Source of the DNA: Diplonema papillatum
Taxonomy: Eukaryota; Euglenozoa; Diplonemea; Diplonemida; Diplonemidae
DNA: 64,000 bases
Direction: 5' to 3'
NCBI GenBank assembly: GCA_030068145.1
Contig: JAPJBO010001113.1
Location: 1-64,000, forward strand
The notes under the pieces are model-generated. The model searched no databases and was not told the origin of the DNA. It was given only the letters and a program-made list of their open reading frames with translations. Position 1 is the stretch's first letter. Every line of letters starts with the position of its first letter. Positions 20,687 to 31,020 of this stretch are shown in pieces. A program made the translations under genes and the position numbers.

Positions 20687-21577
20687 TCAATCCTGGGGTA
20701 CCTTTGTTTTGACACCTAATTTGCCCATCATCGCGATCAGCTTGTCGACATCCGCAGAAGCATCAGAAGAATCCGCGGTTTTGGAGGCGGTTGGCGGCTT
20801 GGTGCGAGACTTACCGGATGGCCGTCGAATGGATATGCAAACAACGCCGATGCGTCGCTCGCTGGATACACATTCAAGCCCCAGACTCCGAATGCGTTTC
20901 AGAGCCCCTTGAGAGTCACATGTTGGAACACGAAGTACTGCTTCTACCATGCTGGCTGTCGCAGCCAGCTTTTCAAGCTGATACTGCCACATATCCTGCT
21001 TCAGTCTCATGACTACTTCAGCTTCAACGTCCACAGGTAAGTAGATCTCGGGCTCAGTGACATGAATGACTGTCTTTTCGGTTATCTCCAAGAAGTTTTC
21101 CGCGAGAAACCTTCTGAACTCTGTCACGTGCCTGTGCCGGTCCTCGTAAATAAGAATGCGTTCGTACGGCTTCGCTTCAACGAGCTGAGTAATCACTTCT
21201 TTTTTCCACTTCACTGTCGTCTCGCCTGCCGGCTTGAGAAAGTATTGAGGAAAATGGAGTTGCGCGCTCTTGGTGATCTCGATGATTCGGTTGCGATACA
21301 GGGTGCTTCTGCCCGTTAGAAGGATTGCATCCGAGTCGAGGTCCGACAAAGCTTTCTCAGCCGCTTGGCGGGCGGATGGTATCCAAAACTCTTCCCCTGG
21401 CTCGACTGGTACAACAGGAGGATTCAGGGTCGCTGGCAGATGGAACCAGCCACCGTTTCCTTTTAGAGTGCCAATCTCTTGAGTTGTGTACAGCTCCGGA
21501 TTAGGGACAGGACTTCGAAAAAGCGTTCCATCGAAGTCAAAGACATGCAGCGTCTTCAACATCGTATCGCGGCCCAT
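20687..21577 (-). CDS. HAD-superfamily protein, Swiss Army Knife RNA-repair type
   Basis: This 296-residue protein opens with a HAD motif I, HVFDFDGTLFRSP, where the two Asp residues would act as nucleophile and acid/base. LLTGRSTLYRNRIIEI is a motif II-like Ser/Thr region, and RILIYEDRHRHVTEFRRFL fits the later acidic motif. The combination LTGR...EDRxxH resembles the HAD domain of Swiss Army Knife RNA-repair-like proteins, which are thought to act on RNA ends; the activity here is inferred. After about residue 260 the tail is a low-complexity Ser/Thr/Pro/Lys linker and a short helix. The ATG is at 21575-21577; a second ATG five codons in is equally possible. Single exon. Confidence 0.7.
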   Translation of the reverse strand: MGRDTMLKTLHVFDFDGTLFRSPVPNPELYTTQEIGTLKGNGGWFHLPATLNPPVVPVEPGEEFWIPSARQAAEKALSDLDSDAILLTGRSTLYRNRIIEITKSAQLHFPQYFLKPAGETTVKWKKEVITQLVEAKPYERILIYEDRHRHVTEFRRFLAENFLEITEKTVIHVTEPEIYLPVDVEAEVVMRLKQDMWQYQLEKLAATASMVEAVLRVPTCDSQGALKRIRSLGLECVSSERRIGVVCISIRRPSGKSRTKPPTASKTADSSDASADVDKLIAMMGKLGVKTKVPQD

Positions 21578-21754
21578 TTGTCTTCTGATAAAGGTTGTAC
21601 CCTTTCAAGCTACCTGACTTCTTTTCGTCTTCGTAGCAAAGTGAGGGACAAAAATGCTGGGAGGTGAGAACGGGTTTCTCCCCTATCCTATCTCCTGGGT
21701 TGCGGATTGGAAATAGGCTTTAGGAAAAAGGCGTCCAACGAATTGCGAATTGAC

Positions 21755-21842
21755 ATCGTGTGTAGGTATTACACACAAGGTGTGTAGGTATTACACATGG
21801 TGTGCATGGTGTGTAGGTATTACACACATAGTGTAGGTATTG
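21755..21842. repeat. Short minisatellite (GTGTAGGTATTACACA)
   Basis: Four imperfect copies of a unit containing GTAGGTATTACAC, each able to fold back locally. Confidence 0.7.
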
Positions 21843-22489
21843 CCTCGCAGCGGTTTCGTTCTCAGATGACAATTCTGGTTCCAGCCTGAAGCAGCGACAC
21901 GGCAGAATCATGCGAGACTAGCAAATGCCAAGGGCACTACTATACTACTTTACACGGTAAGTTCCGCAGATAAGTGCAACTCAATCGAGACCCGTGTCCA
22001 ACAATCGTGCTCGGAATCCTGAGCTTCTACCATCTGTCCGACAACATGAACGAAAGCACTAAAAGAAAAGGCGAAGACTAAAAGACTGCTGTACGAACCC
22101 GCAACTTCCTTGGTAAAAGAAGCAGACGTTCCGATACTGAAAAATGGACGTAAAAGAAAACGGAAGTGACGTCTTTCCCTCAGAACCACGATTAAGTATG
22201 TTTCGCGAGTTACAAGGAGCAACAACGACCAAGCCTGTACAAATTCTTGACGGCGGCGAAGCAAAGAAGGCCGTTTGAGTGTCTGGTGAATCCCCTTGCC
22301 AATGTCACCACGCTTCGCACAATGCGGGCGCTTGGGCAAGTGGGATGGCATGAGACACGAGGCAACGGTTCACCACAACATCACGAGCAAGAGAGAAAAA
22401 GACAGACGCTTCGTTTTGTTTGTGCGCTGACTTGATGTGTCGCTGGCTCTCCTCCTTTATTTTGGGACAAAGTATCTTCTCCGGAGCCG
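21843..22489. other. No gene seen
   Basis: No supported feature apart from short chance frames. Confidence 0.35.
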
Positions 22490-22766
22490 AACCTTGGAAT
22501 AAACCTTTGTATTGGCTCCCTAGTTTCTTGAAAGGGCCTTTGTATGGATACCAGGTTTTGCAAAATACCCTTGTATGGCACAGAAGATTCTGAATAAGTA
22601 CCCTTATATGGAACACATTCTGAGAAGGGACCTTGTAGGACAGACTTTTTGGTACCTTCTATGGACGGCAGATGTTCAAAAAAGTCCCTTGTATGGACGA
22701 CAACCTTTGGGAAAGTCCCTTGTATGGCTGAAAAACTTTTTATTACCGAACCTGTCCGTTTTTAGA

Positions 22767-22831
22767 GTGAAAGTTCGCTTGAAACTCCGGGGTTTTAAAG
22801 TCTCCGGGTGACCTTCGTCGTTAAGGTTTTT
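22767..22831 (-). repeat. Intron-end repeat family, copy A
   Basis: A ~65-bp sequence (minus sense) holding ACGAAGGTCACCCGGAGACT, CCCCGGAGTTTCAAGCGAAC and CTCTAAAAAC. It is nearly identical to copy B (24533-24603) and related to copies at the 3' intron ends of the Rheb and polycystin genes. Confidence 0.75.
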
Positions 22832-22865
22832 ACCGGTCAAATACGTGGGGCGCGGGATTTAAAAG

Positions 22866-23546
22866 TAAACTTTTTTTACCGGGCGGCAGTGCTCCCGCTA
22901 ACGAAAAAGTGCGAGGAATTCCTCAAAAAAAAGAGGCTCGAAAAAAGAGGGTGAGGAATTCCTCACCTTTTTCCCTTTGGTGGTATCGTGGCCAAAGCAC
23001 TGCCTCATCTCGTGGGCTGGCGGGCAGAAGTCTGGGGCTGCCACGGCGAGAAAGAGAGAGTCGAGGATCAGAAGCAGCCCTGGATTACTTGGCAGATTCT
23101 CTCCCAGTCGACACAACTACCTTGTTCCATGTGATCTCTGGTCTGCGTCTACTCGTGCCAATGATTTACCAGCACACAGTATCGAGTGGTGATTGAATTT
23201 GAAATGGGCTGTTGCCTCCTGGAATGTGCAGTGTTTATTGTGACAAAAAGACTGAGAAGTGCAAATTTTCTCCACCTGTACCGTACCGTTCGCCGGGGGG
23301 CAAAGCCCCCCGGACCCCCCCCCCTGGAGAAAAGCTTCTCGGTCTCAGAGCGGCAACAGAAAGTTGGTCGGGAAACCAAGGCAAAAACGAAGCTAATAAC
23401 CTGCACAACACGGGGGCAAAAAAATTGGGGGGCACCAAAAAAAAAAAAACAAGGCCCAAACAGGTTTTTGAATTCCTCACCAAAAGTGAGGTTAGCGGGA
23501 GCACTGCGGGCGGGACAAAAAAAACCTTTTTTACCGAAAATTCCTT
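22866..23546. mobile_element. Inverted-repeat element of ~0.68 kb
   Basis: The left arm holds CAGTGCTCCCGCTAAC followed by GAGGAATTCCTC. The right arm holds GAATTCCTCACC followed by GTTAGCGGGAGCACTG. Together they make an imperfect ~60-bp terminal inverted repeat with matching runs of T and A at the outer edges. The interior has no supported gene. A C-rich stretch at 23296-23330 is notable. It is probably a MITE-like insertion next to the recombinase relic. Confidence 0.55.
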
Positions 23547-23609
23547 TGGCGAAAACTCACTAGAATCCCCACAAAACAGGATCATCTGAGGGGGGAAGTC
23601 ACCTGAAAT

Positions 23610-23894
23610 ATGCCTGTCGCTGGGTACTCAGGTCATAGTTTGCGCCGCAGCGCAGCTCTTGCTGCGGCTGACGGTGCCTCGACTTTCCAGTTGCGGAGGC
23701 ACTTTGGGTGGCGCACCGAGGGAACTCCACAACGGTATGTGGACAACTCGCTCGCCCAAAACCAAGTGATGGCGAATTTCATGACCGGAGCTCAACAAGG
23801 AACAGGCCATCAAGACGTACCGATAAGCACACAAGGTCACACACACAGTGAGCACAGTGACTCAAGTGAGCCCCACCCAGCGTGTGGCAATTGA
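23610..23894 (+). pseudogene. Tyrosine recombinase C-terminal fragment
   Basis: The 94-residue plus-strand frame carries a complete box II pattern: GHSLRRSAALAAADGA gives HxLR, LRRHFGW gives the His/Trp position, and QRYVDNSL gives the nucleophilic Tyr. The core-binding domain and box I are absent upstream, where the inverted-repeat element lies, so it is a fragment. This is the only recombinase relic on the plus strand. It may come from a DIRS/Ngaro or Crypton-type element. Confidence 0.55.
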
Positions 23895-24072
23895 CATCAA
23901 TGTGAACATCCGACAGTAGGATACACAAAGCTTTCTTCTTTAAGTTCTCGTTTGTCATCATTCCTTATCTCAGTATCTTAATTTCACTTTGCTCACCTTT
24001 CTGCTGCAAACAGGCGAGCATAACACAGCTTCATTGACCGGAAGAATGGACAGGTTCGGTAATAAAATGACG

Positions 24073-24210
24073 TATTACCGGTAAATAATCACTTTTTGTC
24101 CCTTGGGAAGGGGTTTTTGCCCTCGGCTCGCCCTCGGCTTCGCCTCGGGACTCGCCTCGGGCAAAAACCCCTTCCCGCAGGACAAAAAGTGATTATTTTT
24201 ACCGGTATTA
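24073..24210. repeat. Near-perfect foldback palindrome (~138 bp)
   Basis: Arms of about 60 nt pair almost completely. The left arm contains TAATCACTTTTTGTCC and GGGAAGGGGTTTTTGCCC; the right arm contains their reverse complements and ends at ACCGGTATTA. The loop is GC-rich (CTCGGCTTCGCCTCGGGA). It resembles a small foldback MITE. Confidence 0.8.
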
Positions 24211-24532
24211 AATAGTTATGAAAAGTCCCTTGTATGGACGACAAACTTTTGAAAAGGCCCTTGTATGGACGGTGTACTTTTGTAAAGACCAGACAATCCC
24301 TTTGGGATATGAAGGAAAACCTTTTGGCCTAGGTTTCACATTTTCCAAAAAAAAAAAAAAAAAAAAAAAACAGAATTTTAGCCGACTCTTCAGATTTTTG
24401 CCATTTTGTGTCTAACAAATGCAATTTGTCAAGAACAAAGATCCATGGCAGCGTACTATCCTCACTCCTGCTATACGAACAAAACAGGTTTGAAGGAAGT
24501 ACGCAGAAACAAACGTAAATATTCACTACACA

Positions 24533-24603
24533 GGCTTTTTAGAGAGAGAGTTCGCTTGAAACTCCGGGGTTTTAAAGTCTCCGGGTGACCTTCGTCGTTA
24601 AGG
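24533..24603 (-). repeat. Intron-end repeat family, copy B
   Basis: Nearly identical to copy A over about 60 bp and in the same orientation. The end nearest the TCTAAAAA block is slightly altered. Confidence 0.75.
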
Positions 24604-24656
24604 GAAGATATTCTTTGTGCTCTGAGTGTCGTAAGAGTGGTGGTTACACGAGGAGG

Positions 24657-24745
24657 TCTTGGACCCAAAGCTTGGACCCAAATTTTGGACCCAACTTTTG
24701 GACCCAAATTTTGGACCCAACTTTTGGACACAAATTTTGGACCCA
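24657..24745. repeat. 15-bp tandem repeat (TTTTGGACCCAAATT)
   Basis: About six units of a 15-bp repeat built on TTGGACCCAA. A similar sequence style recurs at 52316-52420. Confidence 0.7.
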
Positions 24746-24935
24746 CAGGTTTCACCACACCTGACAAGGGACCTTTCCAAAATCAGGTGTCCATACAAAG
24801 GACCTTTTCAAAACCAGGTGTCCATACAAGGGAATTTTGAAAGTTTGCCGTCCATACAAGGGACTTTTTCAAAGTCAGGTGTCCATACGAGGGACTTTTT
24901 CAAAGTCAGGTGTCCATACAAGTGACTTTTCCCTT

Positions 24936-25433
24936 TATTTTGATCATAATAATGAGTTGTGGCAGCTACTTACAAAAAGTCGGAAACCCTTAGCCAGGTC
25001 GCAGGCCTCGAAACCCGTACTATCCACACGCACTGCCGCACGACAAGATATGATGCCCACCAAACGGGCTGGCCAGTCACTGAAAAGGGAACGAAGCAAC
25101 TGTTTATGCTCTCGAACATCTATCACTCATTCGAAAAAGGGTCGCAAAAAACGTCTTTTTTCGATTTTGCCGTTTTGCCATCTGTAGGTCCGAACATGGT
25201 CGGCAAGGACACGATCTTATCCATTGTTGAGGACAGGCCTTTCCGAATATCTGGTGACCAATTCTGGTGGACTGCAGAAATGGAGGCCGGGTTTCAAAAT
25301 ATTGGGGCCTGCCAATAGTCCTCAAAATTTTGACCCACACATGGCGGAAACCACGATGCAAAATCTGTGACACTTTTTCGTGGAATGAGTGTTATCCAGT
25401 TTTGCCTGACAGGCAAGAAACCCTTGAAACATT
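24936..25433. other. No gene seen
   Basis: Short chance frames only. It is the 3' flank of the unknown gene at 25434. Confidence 0.35.
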
Positions 25434-26201
25434 TCAGTCAGCACTGCGTCCTTTGATCAATGCTTTGCTACCTTGCTCTGCCAATGGAGGTTTGTTGACC
25501 CTTCCGATGCGGGCATCCTGATACTTCTGCAGCCCTTCTCGTGCACGGTTGTGAGTCGTCAGTTTCGCTGTGAGGAGCGCGTCGGCTGAAGAAGAGTTCT
25601 GGAACACGCTGCTTTGGATAGCCTGCTTGGCGAGCGATGGGCATACAGGCGAGAATTGCTGCCGTCCGATGAGTTGCATGCATTGCTGGTGCCGCTGCCG
25701 CGCTTCGGCGCTGCAGATCTTGACGGAATCGTACTCCGCACCACGGAATACGCTACAAGAGCCGTTGCGGATGCCTCCGCGTGCTTCGCTCGGGTTGCAG
25801 GGGCGAAAAGGAGGCCGTTTCGGTGCTTTTAGAGCACCCAACACCCGTGCATCTGTCGACTTTACAGACTGCTGTAGTGCGTCAGTCGGGGGGCGTGGCA
25901 CTGTTGATTCGGTAACTTGGAAGTACAGGGCAAGTTGCTCAGTCGGGATAGCTGCAAGCTCCGGGAACCGCTTCGCTGTCATCGGGTTTCGAAACAAGGC
26001 GTGCTCCTGCAGGCCCAGCGAAATCGACGCGTCACTCGGCAGCATGCTGCTGCTCGCGTTTGCTTTGAACGTGCGGTGCTGCATCTTCAATGGTAACCAG
26101 CATGCGCGCCTGTTCTTCTTTTTGGCTATGACCTTAGCTTGAGATTCTTGATTCTTTGTGGCTTGAAAAATGACCTTCACGGGTTTTACGGTGAGGACAG
26201 A
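25434..26201 (-). CDS. Unknown protein, partial (5' end not fixed)
   Basis: A 248-codon minus-strand frame with no in-frame ATG at its start; it opens after a TGA at 26205-26207. I do not recognise a family. It is basic at the N-terminus (KVIAKKKNRRACWLPLKM), then Ser/Pro-rich, and ends KALIKGRSAD. The frame upstream of the TGA (to 26420) has coding-like composition (LQEERADLDRLVSDDKSAQF). An intron, a decayed codon or two separate exons could therefore separate them. A pyrimidine-rich run and TTTGCAG near 26345 could be an acceptor. It may be the 3' part of the gene beginning at 27775. Confidence 0.4.
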   Translation of the reverse strand, partial: SVLTVKPVKVIFQATKNQESQAKVIAKKKNRRACWLPLKMQHRTFKANASSSMLPSDASISLGLQEHALFRNPMTAKRFPELAAIPTEQLALYFQVTESTVPRPPTDALQQSVKSTDARVLGALKAPKRPPFRPCNPSEARGGIRNGSCSVFRGAEYDSVKICSAEARQRHQQCMQLIGRQQFSPVCPSLAKQAIQSSVFQNSSSADALLTAKLTTHNRAREGLQKYQDARIGRVNKPPLAEQGSKALIKGRSAD

Positions 26202-26764
26202 GTCTCAAGGCGATGGAGCTCTATGTAACGCGAGTTTGTAAACAGTGGTGTCTTTGCTTGACCTGAAAATTGACTGGCCTTGACTTTTGAACTGTGCGGA
26301 CTTGTCATCAGAGACAAGCCGGTCAAGATCCGCACGTTCTTCCTGCAAACCTTCAGATACATGTCTTTGTGTGTTATTAGAAAGCAAATCCATCACGCAA
26401 CTTGCAAAAAAGGGCACCACAAACTGCAGAACGGGAAGACAATGGAGCTGTACTGCGATTCTAGGTGGGTACTACATGGTAAAGGCTAGATAATTGTGGT
26501 ATTCTTGACAGACATAGAGACTCATTCGAACAGCTACAAAACATATCTTTGTATTATATTATCTTTGCGCAGACCTTTGCACAAAATATCCGTTACCATC
26601 TTCTTGTCGTTTCGATCCTTCAAAAGCGCTACGCACGCAATTGTCACATTTTATTTTGAGCTTGTGATCCGCACTGAGCGAAGATGCTTTCATGAAAGCA
26701 TGCCCATTACTATCTCCAAGTCGTTTCCTTACATCAGGAACAAACCTCGATACAATAGCCATTG

Positions 26765-27775
26765 CTACAGCGTAACTCGCGATATTGGCTTGTTTAAAAA
26801 GCCGGCATGGCATGCAAAGAAGAGACGTGGCTCCAGAGTTCTGCTCCTCGAACTCGAAGCAGGAACGCGGAGACCAACAAAACCGTCGTTGTTAATGCTG
26901 TCGAGAAGGTAACGGGCATCGCTTGCACTGGGCGACTGGCTGGGAACAATGTGCTCTCGGTCGGCAGGGACTGTACAGCTGCTCCGTACGCGTGGCGAAG
27001 GCGACAGGGAGTGTAACTGTCGACATCTTTCTGCGCGTGAAGACGAGCTCGCGTTCTCTTCTTCGGTGGAGAGTGGAGGGGACCAGTAGTACTGGGCTGT
27101 AGCTTCGCTGCGTTGCGTGCTGGGGGGCGAGTTGGAAACCGAATCAGGCAGGAAGCGATGTGCACGGCTGCAATAGCTTCTCGTTTTGGTAGGTGTAGTC
27201 GTGGCTTGATTCACAAAAGATTGACTTGCCGCCCTTACCGAGGACGGGGAACTTAGCGAGTGCGGTGCTGTGCCCTTTATGACGTTGCTTGCAGTCCCTT
27301 TCGCCTTCGGCGAAACAGTCAACTGTGGAACGCAAAGACTATTCACAACGGATGCATGGTTGTCAGTGCGGGAACGCAGCGTATTCGTATCGAGCTCGGA
27401 CAACGCGTGAAGCTGTCTATTGTTTGAATCAATCGTCGCTCCTTTACCCCGGGATGCACCTGCCAACAGCTTTTTGCGCTGGAACGTCTCTGAGTACGAG
27501 TCGGAACCGGGTGCTTGCTGGGGCAGCGACACCGAAGACTTCCTGTCAGGCAGGACGTGACTGTCGAGACACTGACTACCCACTGCAATGGATCCTCGTT
27601 TGCATCGGCGGCTGGGTTTGCGCACAAACAGGCCATCTACCGGGGGCGGTCTTTCACCCACCCAAGACGGGTGATAGCAGCTAATGGGCAGCCGTTTTCC
27701 GGTAGACTCGACGTAACCGTGCCTGCTTGTTCCCGTAAAACTCGCCACATCCGTCAAACGAGCGAACACATTCAT
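26765..27775 (-). CDS. Unknown serine-rich protein
   Basis: A 336-codon minus-strand ORF from an ATG at 27773-27775. Ser, Thr, Arg and Pro dominate, suggesting a disordered protein. No domain, signal peptide or membrane segment is visible. Runs such as SSSSRAERCRQLHSLSPSPR could be phosphorylation targets, which is speculation. The last ~15 codons may be intronic read-through. The coding-like frames at 25434-26420 on the same strand could be later exons. It could also be a chance long ORF. Confidence 0.4.
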   Translation of the reverse strand: MNVFARLTDVASFTGTSRHGYVESTGKRLPISCYHPSWVGERPPPVDGLFVRKPSRRCKRGSIAVGSQCLDSHVLPDRKSSVSLPQQAPGSDSYSETFQRKKLLAGASRGKGATIDSNNRQLHALSELDTNTLRSRTDNHASVVNSLCVPQLTVSPKAKGTASNVIKGTAPHSLSSPSSVRAASQSFVNQATTTPTKTRSYCSRAHRFLPDSVSNSPPSTQRSEATAQYYWSPPLSTEEENASSSSRAERCRQLHSLSPSPRVRSSCTVPADREHIVPSQSPSASDARYLLDSINNDGFVGLRVPASSSRSRTLEPRLFFACHAGFLNKPISRVTL

Positions 27776-28705
27776 GCCTTACCACCCCTTGGACAGCTCT
27801 CCTGCGTGTTCATTTTGCCGAGTCGGGTTCCCAGTCTTCGTTTTCGGGCCCCCCATGCTAGAGAGCCAAGGAGAGGAGGCAGGGGACAAGGTAGTCAGCT
27901 GGCTTCGCTAGACACGAGAGTTTGCGCGCGGTCAGGTCTAGGAGATCGGGTCACAAAGGTTTGGTTGGTTGCAAAACTCACTGCGCACTAAGAAGCACGC
28001 CGCTTTCGTGACAATCGTGCCCAGCCTTGGGAGATGCTACACGGGAGGAGAGCTACACGTTCTCAACGGTACTACAAGCTTCCAGTGACTGGTATTTTTA
28101 GTGTGATTGCTTGAGATTTGAAGGTGTTTTTCAGCCTTCGGCTGACCATTGAGGCTGGGAGTCAGGTAGCTTGGATGACGGTTAGAAAATCGACCCAAGG
28201 GCTCAGTGGTCATGCCCATCCACCTTCTTTTCGAGCTCGACTTCACCGAAGCGAGGACAGCAACGCAGCCGTCCAAACAAACAGTTGCAGGCTGTCAGCA
28301 AGAAAATGGAGCGAGTGATGCAAGCGAGTCAGTGAGAAAATGAGTCGTCCAGCGTGGCTGTGAAGCCAGCTTTCACGAAGCAGAGGGCAGCAAAAGAAGC
28401 AGCAGGGTTCAACGAGGAGCAAAAGGAAAGCCGCAAATGCACAACCGAGCTTTACGAACCCACGTGCTCTATTTTTTTTTTTTTTTGCTCTAGTTCGATG
28501 GCTTAGGTCAGCCGCCCCAAGTACCGACACTGTCATCAGAAGCAGTCGCCCGCTTCTCCTACAAATGCGGCCTTGTGGGAGCTCTCGCGTTCCCGGCACC
28601 ACAGAGAATATCTGACCGCAAGAACTGCAACAATAACATCACTCTGGGAAGGCATCGGTTGGAGTTCCACGGACACTTGCCGTGAACCCTCCAGAACGCC
28701 CCCCC
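27776..28705. other. No gene seen
   Basis: No supported coding sequence. A 15-nt T tract lies near 28470. Confidence 0.35.
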
Positions 28706-29337
28706 CCTAGGGCTATGTTGGCAAGTAAACGCGTTTCCATCCGTTTTTTTCCAAAACATGGAAACGGAAACGGAAACGGAAACGGCTCCTTGGTTTTGCA
28801 GGCTACCCACAAGCCACGCTAACACCACCAGGGAATACTACACGGTGAGGTCCAGCCCCAGAAGCTGGAGTTAAAGAGGGTGCCCGAGTCACACCCGAAA
28901 AGCGGGTGTGTCACCCGCTTTTTTTAACTCCAGCTTTAACTCCAGCTTCTGAGGCTGCTCACATCCCGCAGCAGCCCGGACAGGGTGTGTCAACTTGCAG
29001 CCGGCGGGGGGAATTTTTTTTAGGGGTATTTCCCAACGAGCCAGCATATTTATCTGTGCAAACGGTGCTATCTCCGAAGTGGTCCCGAACTTCGCGGTCC
29101 TTCGTAGTGGTGGCAACCAAGCACTCAGAGAATTGGGCCTGGAGACCTCCCCGTAAAGTTTCTCGACGAGGTTCGTATGCGCGACGGTTTTTCGGTTTTC
29201 AACCGAGGTGTGGTCACCTTACACACTGCAATCTGCAGCAGCCGTTTCCCAAATAAGGAAACGCCGTTTCCTTGAAAGTCGGGAAACGGAAACGGAAACG
29301 GGAAACGTTTCCGTTTACTTGCCATCATAGCCCTAGG
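28706..29337. mobile_element. Inverted-repeat element 1, CCTAGG-bounded
   Basis: The ends are CCTAGGGCTATGTTGGCAAG (left) and, inverted on the right, the same 20-mer with one change. GTAAACG and GGAAAC tandem units lie just inside both ends. CCTAGG stands at both borders and may be target duplication or TIR start. An internal hairpin at 28859-28952 pairs GAAGCTGGAGTTAAAG with its complement. No ORF. Confidence 0.7.
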
Positions 29338-30221
29338 CATACAGTGCATACGAGTCGTATTCTCGTGTACGAGTCGTATTCTCGTATCAGATTCTCGTCT
29401 AAACTCGTCATACGAGTTTAGACGAGAATTTTTTGAAGGTGGTTTTACTGGGAGTATTTTGGCCACAAGGTCATTTTTGGGACATATTCTTTGGTGCAAA
29501 GAAATGTTGTGTCCGGAGGAAAACGTTTCCTGGGCTGGTTCTGGTCCGTAAAAGACGCAACGCGACCAAAGAGCAGCTGCAGAAGCGTTTCACCGTGATA
29601 AAATTGATGTCGATGCTGCCAACATCAATAATGCCGCCCTCACCCGAGCAACTTCAACATTCTGACCGTCACGCTTGTTGCAGTTCGTTAGTCAGGAACT
29701 CGCGAAGCCAAGAAAGCTTGAAACTCTCCGAGCCTGGCGTCCCTGATCGACGGAACATACGTGGGTGACTGGGGAAACATGGTGGCCGAGCGTGCTTGTT
29801 TATGGGCTATCATGGGACCAATCATGTGGCTCATCCGTCTCGTGCTAAACCCTCGTTAACATTTCCCTGCTCTCATCTCTCGGTGCAATGAAGCCACGGC
29901 GAGCACCAAGTATCCTGCTGAGAATCGCTCCCTTCTGAACGAGGTGCACAACACCTGAAGTCGTGATGGGGTACTTTGCTGCTTTGTAGAACATTGAAGG
30001 ATTTGAGGAACAGCAGGATACCAGTCTTGTGGTGAAGCACAGAAGGCCAAATACCTGTACTCGTCTAAACTCGTCAAAACGAGTTTAGACGAGTTTTGAC
30101 GAGAATGATACGAGTTTAGACGAGTTTGGCACGAGACTACGAGTCGTTTGGCGAGAATTGCTCCGAAAACTGAAATACGAGTTTAGACGAGAATACGACT
30201 CGTATGCACAGTATGCCTAGG
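29332..30221. mobile_element. Inverted-repeat element 2, shares CCTAGG with element 1
   Basis: The left end CCTAGGCATACAGTGCATAC is matched inverted at 30202-30221 with one change. Inside each end are repeated ACGAGTCGTATTCTCGT and CTCGTCTAAACTCGT blocks that are themselves palindromic. It abuts element 1, and the two share the CCTAGG at 29332-29337. The interior (29433-29768) has an open frame with no family resemblance. Confidence 0.7.
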
Positions 30222-30239
30222 CATAGTGGTCAAACGATT

Positions 30240-30312
30240 CGCATGCGATAATAATTATCGCATTATCGCACAAAATTATCGCACATCATCGGCATGCGAT
30301 AATATGTGATAA
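30240..30312. repeat. GCGATAAT repeat cluster
   Basis: GCATGCGATAAT and ATTATCGCA occur repeatedly in both senses immediately beside element 2. Confidence 0.6.
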
Positions 30313-30679
30313 TCCATTATACTCTATTTGTACAGAGAATGTACCCCTGCATGTATGGGCTCCGGGGGAAAGCTTTGTGACTTTCTCTGGGGTTTGTAGC
30401 AAGAGTGCTATGAGAACCTGTCCTTTCTGGCAACCACATCCAGATTCCGTTGCCGCCCCATCGATCGTGCCAGCTGATACTACGACAGCTGAAGTTGTCC
30501 AGATGCTCCCCAGACGCAAGAAGCACACTGGGGGTCTCCAGAAGACAGTGTCATTCTGGAACTTGACAAACCGCCGAAACAAGACCTACGAGGGAAGACC
30601 ATGTTCGGCGAGCCCCAGTGAAACAGCCGGAACCAGACAAAAGCCCGGCGTGAGAGATGTCCACGCACCGGCACCAAAA

Positions 30680-31020
30680 CGACTTAAGCGTTGGTGACAC
30701 GGGAGCCTCAGCCTTCCCCGAGAAGTGGCGACAAGGATTCTGCTCTTTAGGCTGCCTGGATACGCCACAAGGAGGACGAAACTGCTGTTAAACGGCATAG
30801 ACATAGAAGCAGCTTGCCTCCAAGGACCGCTAGAACGAAACCAACCCCGTGTGTCCGCAGGACGTACCCTTCGCTCAATGGAAATGAAGTTTCTCATCAA
30901 GGCGTTACGTAGACCGTTGGCCGTGCAGTCACAAAGAAGAAGAGAGCCCACAGCGCTACAATGCGCGATCCCCCGCGAGGCGAGCTCACCCGCCAGCCAG
31001 AGATTGACATTGCAAGAGGC
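30680..31020 (+). mobile_element. LINE ORF2 3'-end fragment (sense +)
   Basis: The DNA matches LINE copy 1 from the INDLSFADTGAS region to the basic Arg/Pro tail, on the plus strand. Small indels break the frame. It mirrors the fragment at 31190-31484. Confidence 0.75.

Larger units (their letters stand above)
22490..24935. mobile_element. Candidate foldback-type repeat complex with inverted arrays
   Basis: The left edge (22490-22745) is an imperfect ~33-bp array carrying CCCTTGTATGG on the plus strand. The right edge (24780-24935) is an array of the same unit in the opposite sense (CCATACAAGGG). Two more plus-sense units lie at 24222-24270. Inside are two near-identical direct ~65-bp repeats (22767-22831 and 24533-24603), an inverted-repeat element, a recombinase C-terminus and a perfect foldback. 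Long inverted arrays are the hallmark of foldback transposons, but this could also be a chance nest of insertions. Confidence 0.35.
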
